Assembly: GCA_036517695.1 (NCBI GenBank) | Contig: DATDVC010000034.1 | Span: 1 to 6,146 of the forward strand | Direction of reading: 5' to 3' | Source of the DNA: DATDVC01 sp036517695 | Lineage (GTDB): Bacteria; Patescibacteriota; Minisyncoccia; Phycocordibacterales; WO2-35-19 | DNA length: 6,146 nucleotides | Shown here: in pieces, positions 1 through 5,124 of the stretch | How the letters are laid out: every line of letters starts with the position of its first letter | How positions within the stretch are numbered: the first letter of the stretch is position 1 | Notes under the pieces: model-generated | Database searches by the model: none | Seen by the model: the letters and a program-made list of their open reading frames with translations, nothing else | What the model was told of the DNA's origin: nothing | Translations under genes and position numbers: made by a program

Positions 1-1647
1 ATGACCCAAAAGGAGGCCTTAAATATACTGAAAACGGGGAGAAACGTGTTTTTGACGGGCGCGGCAGGGGCCGGTAAAACTTATGTTTTGCGCGAATATA
101 TAAAATATTTGAACGAAGTTAATGCTGAAGTCGGTATCACCGCTTCGACCGGCATAGCCGCGACTCACATGGGTGGAGTGACCATCCACTCTTGGAGCGG
201 TATTGGTATAAGAGACAGTTTAGACAAAGCGGAGATCGAAGCGATCATAGAAAAACGCAAATTAAAAGAAAAACTAAAAAATACGACAGTCTTGATCATA
301 GACGAGATTTCCATGTTGCACCATTTTAGACTTGATTTGGTCGATGCGATACTAAAAGAGGCAAGAGGATCACAGGAACCATTTGGCGGGATGCAGGCAA
401 TTTTTTGCGGAGACTTTTTCCAACTTCCGCCAGTACACAGAGCAGGTGAGAGAGAAGCGCTTTTTGCTTATCATTCCGATGTTTGGCGAGAAAAAGATCT
501 GAATCTCAAAGTTTGCTATCTATCCGAACAGCACAGGCAAAACGATTTGGATTTTGTGCAAGTCTTAAACGCCGTCAGAGAAAATAGGGCAAACAACGAG
601 GTGCTAGAAATTTTGGAAGAAAGATTCAAAAAAAAGCCAGAAGAAAGTTTGGCCACAAGGTTATACTCGCACAACAGAGACGTAGATAAAGAAAATGAAG
701 AGGAGCTTAAAAAGCTTTCGGGAAAGATTTTTGAATACGACATGCACGAGCGAGGCAGGCATTCAACGGTTGAAACTCTGAAGAAAAGCTGTCTGGCTCC
801 GGAAAAACTGCGGTTGAAAGAAGGGGCAAAAGTGATGTTTGTCAAAAATAATTTCGAAGAGGGCTATGTGAACGGCACGCTTGGAGTAGTCACAAAACTG
901 GGTTATGAAAGCATAAAGGTGCGCACGCTCGACGGAAGAACCATAGATGTAGAGCGAGAAAATTGGCGGGTCGAAGAGGATGGCAAAGTGAGAGCCGAGA
1001 TTAGCCAATACCCCCTGCGCCTGGCTTGGGCCATCACGGTACACAAAAGCCAAGGCATGTCGCTCGACGCAGCAGAAATCGATCTTTCAAAATCTTTCGA
1101 AAAAGGCATGGGCTATGTCGCCCTCTCTCGAGTGCGCTCCCTCGACGGGCTGTTTTTGAAAGGGCTCAACCAAATGGCTCTGCGAGTAAACGAAGAAGTG
1201 TTGGAAATGGACAAAAAATTCAGAAAGCTTTCAGATACAAGCTCTTTCCACATAAGAACCATGGGCGATGAAAAAATGGGCAAGATGCACGAAGATTTTA
1301 AAAATAAAATCGAAATAAAAATAAAAAAAACTCCCAAATTAGATACGGTGACACAAACAAAAAAGATGCTGGAAAAAGGCATGGCCATAAAACAAATCTC
1401 CAAAGAAAGAAATTTAAAAACGGAGACGATTATTGAACACATAGAAAAAATCAAAAAGGAAGACCCGAGTTTCAACATCTACAACTTAAAAAATGCCATA
1501 CCAGCAAGCAAGTTTAAACACGTCTACATGGTATTTCGCAAAATAGGCATGAATGAGGACGGGCATTATCGCCTCGCCCCAGTCAAAGAACTTTTGGGCC
1601 CCAAATTCTCATATGACGATCTCCGCCTCGTTCGTCTGTTTTTGTAG
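1..1647 (+). CDS. PIF1/RecD2-like superfamily 1 DNA helicase with C-terminal helix-turn-helix tail
   Basis: An ATP-dependent 5'-3' DNA helicase of the PIF1/RecD family is predicted, acting in genome maintenance in the cytoplasm. The 548-residue protein shows the SF1 motifs in order: Walker A GAAGAGKT (20-27), motif Ia TASTGIAA (47-54), Walker B with DEIS (IIDEISML, 99-106), motif III GDFFQLPP (137-144), motif IV EQHRQ (176-180), motif V ITVHKSQG (345-352) and motif VI YVALSRVRS (372-380). Residues about 450-485 look like a helix-turn-helix (KQISKERNLKTETIIEHI), and the end (FRKIG...LAPVKELLG) resembles the helicase-associated HTH domain that closes many CPR helicases. The ATG is the first base of the window. 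The residues after it (MTQKEALNILKTGRNVFLTG) match the usual family N-terminus, so the gene is probably complete, but its promoter is not visible. All key catalytic residues are present. There is no evident terminator after the stop. The substrate is not determined. Confidence 0.93.
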   Translation: MTQKEALNILKTGRNVFLTGAAGAGKTYVLREYIKYLNEVNAEVGITASTGIAATHMGGVTIHSWSGIGIRDSLDKAEIEAIIEKRKLKEKLKNTTVLIIDEISMLHHFRLDLVDAILKEARGSQEPFGGMQAIFCGDFFQLPPVHRAGEREALFAYHSDVWREKDLNLKVCYLSEQHRQNDLDFVQVLNAVRENRANNEVLEILEERFKKKPEESLATRLYSHNRDVDKENEEELKKLSGKIFEYDMHERGRHSTVETLKKSCLAPEKLRLKEGAKVMFVKNNFEEGYVNGTLGVVTKLGYESIKVRTLDGRTIDVERENWRVEEDGKVRAEISQYPLRLAWAITVHKSQGMSLDAAEIDLSKSFEKGMGYVALSRVRSLDGLFLKGLNQMALRVNEEVLEMDKKFRKLSDTSSFHIRTMGDEKMGKMHEDFKNKIEIKIKKTPKLDTVTQTKKMLEKGMAIKQISKERNLKTETIIEHIEKIKKEDPSFNIYNLKNAIPASKFKHVYMVFRKIGMNEDGHYRLAPVKELLGPKFSYDDLRLVRLFL

Positions 1648-1689
1648 CCTCCCGGTTGTAGTTTGATATTAATTTAGTAGTAGCGCATT

Positions 1690-1708
1690 ATTCGTACGAA
1701 TAGTACTA
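1690..1708 (+). promoter_or_regulatory. Probable ArsR-family operator, copy 1 (autoregulatory site)
   Basis: The site ATTCGTACGAATAGTACTA holds a perfect 12-bp palindrome (ATTCGTACGAAT, 1690-1701) overlapping by one base an 8-bp palindrome (TAGTACTA, 1701-1708). Two GTAC cores thus sit 9 bp apart. It lies just before, and partly inside, an A/T-rich -10-like stretch and ends 14 bp before the ArsR-like gene, where a bound repressor would block transcription. A copy matching at 17 of 19 positions lies directly after the same gene (1989-2007). The sequence and its duplication are seen; binding by the neighbouring regulator is inferred. Confidence 0.72.
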
Positions 1709-1714
1709 TATAAA
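1707..1714 (+). promoter_or_regulatory. Candidate -10 region of the ArsR-like gene
   Basis: TATATAAA offers two overlapping -10 hexamers, TATATA (1707-1712) and TATAAA (1709-1714). Transcription would begin about 1719-1722, giving a leader of at most a few bases before the ATG at 1723, which fits the absence of a Shine-Dalgarno. No convincing -35 is visible at the right distance; that stretch is occupied by the palindromic operator. Confidence 0.4.
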
Positions 1715-1722
1715 ACATATAT

Positions 1723-1989
1723 ATGGACGAGAAGGATTTAGAAAAGATACTTAAAGCTTTGGCCAACAAAAGAAGAATTTTGATATTGCGAGTTTTGAAG
1801 GGAAGAAAGAAGGCGTCGGTAAACGATCTGGCAAAAACAATCAAACTATCGTTCCGATCAACTTCAAAACACCTTTCGATTCTTTACGCAGCCGGAATAT
1901 TGGATAAAGAGCAAAGCGGTTTAACTGTCTTTTATTCGATAGACCCAAAACCAGAAAAAGTCATCTTACACTTATTATCGATTATCTAA
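1723..1989 (+). CDS. ArsR-family winged-helix transcriptional repressor
   Basis: This small DNA-binding regulator (88 residues) is essentially a bare winged helix-turn-helix. The start LEKILKALANKRRILILRVLKG (about 6-27) matches the ArsR helix that begins 'LKALaNetRlrIL'. Residues about 33-55 (VNDLAKTIKLSFRSTSKHLSILYAAGIL) form the helix-turn-helix with recognition helix, and LTVFYSID (66-73) is the wing. It has no cysteine and no ELCVC-type motif, so the classic thiol metal site of ArsR/SmtB sensors is missing; the inducer is unknown. No Shine-Dalgarno precedes the ATG, suggesting near-leaderless translation. Near-identical palindromic sites flank the gene (1690-1708 and 1989-2007), one at its own promoter and one upstream of the promoter of the small ORF and ABC transporter. 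It therefore probably controls both itself and the exporter unit. No terminator separates it from the downstream promoter, so some read-through is possible. Confidence 0.88.
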   Translation: MDEKDLEKILKALANKRRILILRVLKGRKKASVNDLAKTIKLSFRSTSKHLSILYAAGILDKEQSGLTVFYSIDPKPEKVILHLLSII

Positions 1990-2007
1990 TTCGTACGAAA
2001 GGTACTA
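1989..2007 (+). promoter_or_regulatory. Probable ArsR-family operator, copy 2 (upstream of the exporter promoter)
   Basis: ATTCGTACGAAAGGTACTA matches the copy at 1690-1708 at 17 of 19 positions in the same orientation, including the whole TTCGTACGAA palindrome (1990-1999). Its first base is the last base of the ArsR stop codon. It ends 13 bp before the -35 hexamer at 2021. From here a bound dimer could hinder polymerase or act from upstream; unlike copy 1 it does not overlap a core promoter element. Linkage to the regulator is inferred from the duplication and position. Confidence 0.68.
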
Positions 2008-2020
2008 AAAGTATTACGGG

Positions 2021-2048
2021 TTGACTTATTTTTAATATGCTGTATGAT
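2021..2048 (+). promoter_or_regulatory. Sigma70-type promoter of the small ORF / ABC exporter unit
   Basis: TTGACT (2021-2026) and TATGAT (2043-2048) are separated by 16 bp and each match the bacterial housekeeping consensus at 5 of 6 positions. The expected start is near A2055, only about 3 nt before the ATG of the small ORF. No other convincing promoter is seen between 2199 and the ABC gene, so this promoter probably serves the exporter too, through the leader hairpins. A 5-bp dyad (ATGAT 2044-2048, ATCAT 2055-2059) overlaps the -10 and the start site. Confidence 0.72.
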
Positions 2049-2057
2049 GCAAGTATC

Positions 2058-2198
2058 ATGAAAAACATGAGCAAGAAAAATAATATCGAAAATAACACCC
2101 GTAGCTGGATTGGCGACTTTGATATGGCTCGCTTTACCGATGTCGCACCAATCCATTTTACTGATAGGAAGGTCTTGCGCCGTGTTTTAAGTATTTAA
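2058..2198 (+). CDS. 46-residue small ORF, probable regulatory leader peptide of the ABC exporter
   Basis: The frame runs from ATG 2058 to TAA 2196-2198 and encodes 46 residues. I recognise no family. The N-terminus is Lys/Asn rich (MKNMSKKNNIENN), the middle reads RSWIGDFDMARFTDVAPIHF, and the end is basic (DRKVLRRVLSI). It has no cysteine, no signal peptide and no membrane segment, so a cysteine-based RiPP or a secreted toxin is not favoured. It sits 3 nt after the predicted transcription start, implying almost leaderless translation, and a second in-frame ATG is at 2067. Codons 40-45 (2175-2192) hold the 5' strand of a long antiterminator helix, and the stop lies in its loop. This placement argues that the act of translating it matters more than the product. 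It could instead be a functional small protein exported by, or partnering with, the transporter. Conservation of the frame has not been tested. Confidence 0.62.
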   Translation: MKNMSKKNNIENNTRSWIGDFDMARFTDVAPIHFTDRKVLRRVLSI

Positions 2199-2234
2199 AC
2201 GATAAACTAATTTGAAAACTTAAAACGCCGCGCA
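2176..2234 (+). promoter_or_regulatory. Predicted antiterminator hairpin in the exporter leader
   Basis: TGCGCCGTGTTTTAAGT (2176-2192) can pair with ACTTAAAACGCCGCGCA (2218-2234). Of 17 positions, 15 are Watson-Crick pairs, one is a U-G wobble (2183 with 2227) and one is a C-C mismatch (2181 with 2229); the loop is 25 nt (2193-2217). The 3' strand contains the whole 5' arm of the terminator-like hairpin at 2218-2250, so only one of the two can form. The 5' strand lies in the last codons of the small ORF, where a ribosome at the stop codon would cover it. The pairing was checked base by base here; the regulatory role is inferred. Confidence 0.68.
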
Positions 2235-2250
2235 CAGCGGCGTTTTAAGT
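2218..2250 (+). terminator. Terminator-like hairpin of the leader attenuator
   Basis: ACTTAAAACGCCGC (2218-2231) and GCGGCGTTTTAAGT (2237-2250) form a perfect 14-bp stem with loop GCACA. The core CGCCGC/GCGGCG is followed by TTTT, which also pairs with the upstream AAAA, as in bidirectional terminators. The U-run is short and is followed by AAGTAGTTCTTTG, so termination may be partial, which suits an attenuator lying between the small ORF and the transporter. It could also be a plain terminator or an RNA stability element. Confidence 0.66.
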
Positions 2251-2273
2251 AGTTCTTTGACTTCACACAAATG

Positions 2274-2280
2274 AAAGGAG
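2274..2280 (+). promoter_or_regulatory. Strong Shine-Dalgarno deciding the GTG start of the ABC transporter
   Basis: AAAGGAG ends 7 nt before GTG 2288. An earlier GTG at 2284 meets a stop after two codons (GTG AGT GAA TAA), so 2288 is the start. It is the only classic ribosome binding site before any complete gene start in the window; neighbouring genes look leaderless. Confidence 0.85.
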
Positions 2281-2287
2281 AAAGTGA

Positions 2288-4078
2288 GTGAATAACCCAC
2301 TTTGGTACCTGTTCCAGAAGACATGGGAGTACAGCGCCGGCAATCGAAAGAGTGTCGCGCTCTACACCATCATGTTTATCATCGCCGAGTCAGTGGACAC
2401 GATTTTCAGTCCTCTGATTTCGGCAAAAATGATAGAAGTCCTTACCCTCCAAGGAATCAATTCCGAAAGCATCAGTACTCTGTATCTTTGCCTAGGATTG
2501 ATTCTCTTGCGGGTCACAGTTTCGTGGGCTTTCCATGGACCAGCTCGATGCATTGAGCGTAACAACGCATTCAATGTACGAGTAAGCTTCGCTAAGTTCC
2601 TGCTCAAGGGGGTGATGACCCTGCCACTTAAATGGCACGTTGATCATCATACCGGCGACACGACAGACAAAGTGAATAAAGGCACTGAAGCTTTGTATTC
2701 CTTTTCCGAAGACTCGTTCATCCCCATTCGCTCGATCATTCAACTCGTAGGCTGCTACATTATGCTTGCCTACTTCTTTCACTCGTCGGCGTATTTGGTT
2801 CTCCTGATGCTTTTAGTGAGTGTTTGGATAACTATGCGCTTTGACAAAGTGTTAATTGAGCAATACCAGCAACTTGACCAAAATGACAATCAAGTATCGG
2901 AGAGTGTGATTGATGCGATCCAAAAAATCTCAACGATCATCATCCTGCGAGGAGAAAAACTCCTCTTTGACGCGATCATTCACAAATACCAAAGACAGTA
3001 TGAGCTCTTCAAACGCAACCAGCGTCTCAATGAGTTCAAGTGGTTTCTGACGAGCGAATGTTGCAACTTGATGGTTGTAATAGTCATTGCGGCATTTCTA
3101 TGGGAACACTGGGGAGCAGCACCGGGTGCTACAGTTGCCATCTTCTACGTGCTAACTGCATATCTGGATCGGATCAGCGAACTATTCTTCCGATTTACCG
3201 AGATGTACAGCACTGTGGTTCGCAGAAAAGCTCGGGTTATGAATTCGGAGATTTTGTCTCATGACTTCGTGCCGGAGAATTTCACCAATCATGTATTGCC
3301 GAAAGATTGGCAAAGACTGGAAGTGAGGAACCTATCTTTTACCTATCCAAACAAGGATGGCGATGGGTCAAACTTCTGTCTCCAAAATGTCTCGTTCTCC
3401 ATCAACCGAGGCGAGAGAGTGGCATTTGTCGGACAAAAAGGTAGTGGCAAGAGCACTTTTCTTGCTATCATGAGCAACTTGTATGACCCGCAGGAAATCA
3501 CTCTCTTGGTTGATGGAAAGGTGATACCGGAAGGATTTGCTGGAATATACAGAGCAGAGACTCTTCTCCAACAGGAAACCCAAATATTTACCACTAGCAT
3601 ATTCAAGAATATCACCATGGGAGCGGAGCATAGTTTGGATTTCGTGAGAAAGTTTAGCGACATGGCTTGCTTTACTGAGGTCGCGAAAAGTTTGCCAAAA
3701 GGATTTGACACCTCAATGAAAGAAGACGGGGTCAATCTCTCTGGCGGCCAACAGCAGTGCTTGGCTCTCTCTCGCGGGTTACTCTTTTGTCATGACAAGG
3801 ACATTGTTCTCTTGGATGAGCCGACGAGTAGCTTGGATGTGATGACGGGGATTACCGTTTACCAGAATATCTTTCGGGAGTTCAAAGGGAAGACGATAAT
3901 TTCTACCGTTCATCAACTCCATCTCTTACCTCTCTTTGATCGGATCTGCGTTTTTGACAAAGGTCAAATCATTGCTTCCGGTACCTTGCAGGAACTGCTG
4001 ACTGATTGCCCAAAGTTTGTCTCCTTCTGGGAGGCGATGCAACAGGCAGCAGCAGTTGATTCTGTAACGGCCAGCTGA
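2288..4078 (+). CDS. ABC exporter half-transporter (type 1 fold, fused membrane and ATPase domains)
   Basis: The 596-residue protein is predicted to export a hydrophobic or amphipathic substrate across the membrane as a dimer. The membrane half (about 1-310) has six likely helices near 23-45, 63-82, 148-166, 168-184, 256-274 and 278-298. A coupling-helix-like motif HTGDTTDKVNKGTEAL lies at 121-136. The nucleotide-binding half shows A-loop Tyr353 (FTYP), Walker A GQKGSGKST (382-390), Q-loop QQETQIF (Q429), signature LSGGQ (484-488), Walker B IVLLDE with catalytic Glu511, D-loop SSLD (514-517) and H-loop His542. All catalytic elements are present, so it should hydrolyse ATP. There is no N-terminal C39 peptidase, so it is not a peptide-cleaving bacteriocin exporter. 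No second half-transporter is adjacent, suggesting a homodimer. The gene starts with GTG, is G+C richer than its neighbours and uses mostly CGN arginine and ATC/CTC/TTC codons, possibly reflecting transfer. A leader attenuator and an ArsR-type site precede it. Multidrug export is plausible, but the substrate is unknown. Confidence 0.93.
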   Translation: MNNPLWYLFQKTWEYSAGNRKSVALYTIMFIIAESVDTIFSPLISAKMIEVLTLQGINSESISTLYLCLGLILLRVTVSWAFHGPARCIERNNAFNVRVSFAKFLLKGVMTLPLKWHVDHHTGDTTDKVNKGTEALYSFSEDSFIPIRSIIQLVGCYIMLAYFFHSSAYLVLLMLLVSVWITMRFDKVLIEQYQQLDQNDNQVSESVIDAIQKISTIIILRGEKLLFDAIIHKYQRQYELFKRNQRLNEFKWFLTSECCNLMVVIVIAAFLWEHWGAAPGATVAIFYVLTAYLDRISELFFRFTEMYSTVVRRKARVMNSEILSHDFVPENFTNHVLPKDWQRLEVRNLSFTYPNKDGDGSNFCLQNVSFSINRGERVAFVGQKGSGKSTFLAIMSNLYDPQEITLLVDGKVIPEGFAGIYRAETLLQQETQIFTTSIFKNITMGAEHSLDFVRKFSDMACFTEVAKSLPKGFDTSMKEDGVNLSGGQQQCLALSRGLLFCHDKDIVLLDEPTSSLDVMTGITVYQNIFREFKGKTIISTVHQLHLLPLFDRICVFDKGQIIASGTLQELLTDCPKFVSFWEAMQQAAAVDSVTAS

Positions 4079-4107
4079 AAAGAGGTTCTATGTGTGAAGT
4101 GTTATTC

Positions 4108-4148
4108 AAATCCCGCTATCTAGAGATGGGTAGCGGGATTTTTGTTTT
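4108..4148 (+). terminator. Intrinsic terminator after the ABC transporter
   Basis: AAATCCCGCTA (4108-4118) pairs perfectly with TAGCGGGATTT (4131-4141) and can extend by a G-U and a C-G pair. The T-rich run TTTTTGTTTT (4139-4148) follows. It begins 30 nt after the transporter stop and closes the exporter unit. Confidence 0.9.
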
Positions 4149-4156
4149 GGTAGATT

Positions 4157-4185
4157 TTGGTAAAAGAGGATATTTCTGCTATCTT
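4157..4185 (+). promoter_or_regulatory. Extended -10 promoter of the methyltransferase gene
   Basis: TTGGTA (4157-4162), a 17-bp spacer and TATCTT (4180-4185) preceded by TGC (an extended -10 TGn). Start of transcription is expected around 4192, which is the A of the ATG, implying a leaderless mRNA. The promoter follows the exporter terminator directly, so the gene is a separate unit. The hexamers match consensus at 4 of 6 each. Confidence 0.55.
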
Positions 4186-4191
4186 TAGGTT

Positions 4192-5124
4192 ATGGAAAAT
4201 ACGGTCAAAAATATAAAAATCTGGGCGGAGGAAATGCCGGGGTACAAACTACTTGATAGCGGGGAAGGAGAGAAGCTTGAAGAAATAAATGGGCCCGCCC
4301 GCCTCGCAAGCGAGAGCGTTGCGGGCGGGACAAAAATAATACGAAAGGAACCAAGAGCGTGGTGGAAAAAGACAGAATCTAGAAGCTGGAATCTAGAAGC
4401 AGGGGGAAAACAAAGAAATGATTTTGAGACAGTTTTGGATTTGGGAGAGTTGGGGGTGAAGTGCAAAATAAAATTCAAACCGAACTCGAAACATATTGGT
4501 ATTTTCCCGGAGCAATTTCCACAATGGAAATACATCGCAAGAAAAATTAAGAATTATGAATCAAGAATTAAGGGTAAAGACCAAGAAAAAATAAAAATTT
4601 TAAATTTATTTGGATATACTGGAATTGCCAGTTTGGTAGCGGCAAAAACTGGTGCAAGAGTAACCCACGTTGATGCTTCTAAACAAAGTGTTGATTGGGC
4701 CAAAGAAAATCAGAAATTGTCGGGTTTGGAAGATGCGCCAATCAGATGGATAGTTGACGACGTTTTAAAATTTTTGAAAAGAGAAATAAAAAGGGGAGAG
4801 AGGTATGACGCCATCATCATGGATCCGCCGAGTTATGGCAAAGGACCGAAGGGTGAAGTTTGGAAAATTGAAGAAGAATTGCCAAACTTCTTGAAAACTT
4901 GCCGAGAAATTTTGAGTGATCAACCGCTTTTCATTATCTTAAATATGTACTCGACCGAGCTTTCCTCGATCTCTGTCGCCAACCTACTTTCAGACACAAC
5001 AAAAGATCTTGGCGGTTCTCTCACCTGTGGCGAACTTGCTATTCCACAAGAAAATTCCGACAAACTTTTACCCATGTCCATTTTCGCAATTTGGGAGAGA
5101 GCTCCATACCCACATTCTACATAA
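4192..5124 (+). CDS. Class I SAM-dependent methyltransferase, RlmI/RlmK-like (COG1092 type), probably rRNA-modifying
   Basis: This 310-residue cytoplasmic methyltransferase is predicted to transfer a methyl group from SAM, most likely to ribosomal RNA by family resemblance. The N-terminal YKLLDSGEGEKLE (18-30) and HIGIFPEQ (101-108) are typical of the group. Then come SAM motif I NLFGYTGIASL (138-148), acidic Asp161 (motif II), DD 189-190 (motif III) and catalytic DPPSY (211-215) followed by GKGPKGEVWKIEE (216-228). There is no PUA domain at the N-terminus, unlike RlmI. The RlmI catalytic-cysteine segment (SCSG in my recollection of that protein) appears here as NMYST (251-255) without cysteine, so m5C activity is doubtful and the target base is open. 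Residues 35-46 (PARLASESVAGG) are encoded by an inserted 36-bp palindromic element, and residues near 62-71 by a short near-tandem repeat. No Shine-Dalgarno is present at the usual distance; a leaderless start is likely. The stop codon overlaps the start of a downstream repeat block. Confidence 0.85.
   Translation: MENTVKNIKIWAEEMPGYKLLDSGEGEKLEEINGPARLASESVAGGTKIIRKEPRAWWKKTESRSWNLEAGGKQRNDFETVLDLGELGVKCKIKFKPNSKHIGIFPEQFPQWKYIARKIKNYESRIKGKDQEKIKILNLFGYTGIASLVAAKTGARVTHVDASKQSVDWAKENQKLSGLEDAPIRWIVDDVLKFLKREIKRGERYDAIIMDPPSYGKGPKGEVWKIEEELPNFLKTCREILSDQPLFIILNMYSTELSSISVANLLSDTTKDLGGSLTCGELAIPQENSDKLLPMSIFAIWERAPYPHST
4294..4329. repeat. 36-bp palindromic element inserted in frame in the methyltransferase gene
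   Basis: The element has perfect 9-bp terminal arms, CCCGCCCGC (4294-4302) and GCGGGCGGG (4321-4329), enclosing a second dyad CTCGC-AA-GCGAG (4303-4314). It is almost pure G/C within A/T-rich coding DNA. It is exactly 12 codons long and encodes PARLASESVAGG. Removing it joins EEING to TKIIRKEP, which restores the spacing I expect for this family (a ...KLE...G...RP-like strand). GGG occurs just before it (4291-4293) and at its 3' end (4327-4329), a possible 3-bp target duplication. It resembles in logic the Rickettsia palindromic elements that insert inside genes. Confidence 0.7.
4375..4400. repeat. Near-tandem 12-bp direct repeat inside the methyltransferase gene
   Basis: GAATCTAGAAGC occurs at 4375-4386 and 4389-4400, two copies with a 14-nt period, separated by TG. 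The copies are read in different frames (ESRS then WNLEA), because 14 is not a multiple of three. It falls in a poorly conserved part of the protein and may be a small repeat insertion or slippage product. Confidence 0.55.

Noticed and set aside
1113..1478. Minus-strand open frame opposite the helicase C-terminus, hydrophobic-looking
   Set aside because: The apparent hydrophobicity comes from reading lysine-rich AAA/AAG codons in reverse as Phe/Leu; no independent support.
2058..2198. RiPP or bacteriocin precursor exported by the ABC protein
   Set aside because: No cysteines, no double-glycine leader, no modifying enzyme nearby and no C39 peptidase domain in the transporter; the attenuator explanation fits better.
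2257..2262. TTGACT as a possible -35 of a private promoter for the ABC gene
   Set aside because: No -10-like hexamer lies 16-18 bp downstream; that position is the Shine-Dalgarno and start codon region.
2271..2291. Micro-ORF ATG to TGA (MKGESE) overlapping the GTG start of the ABC gene
   Set aside because: Only six codons, no ribosome binding site of its own, and its sequence is the Shine-Dalgarno region; the overlap is probably incidental.
3343..3735. Minus-strand open frame of 130 codons opposite the ABC ATPase domain
   Set aside because: Antisense shadow of conserved Walker A to signature coding sequence with no domain or start signals.
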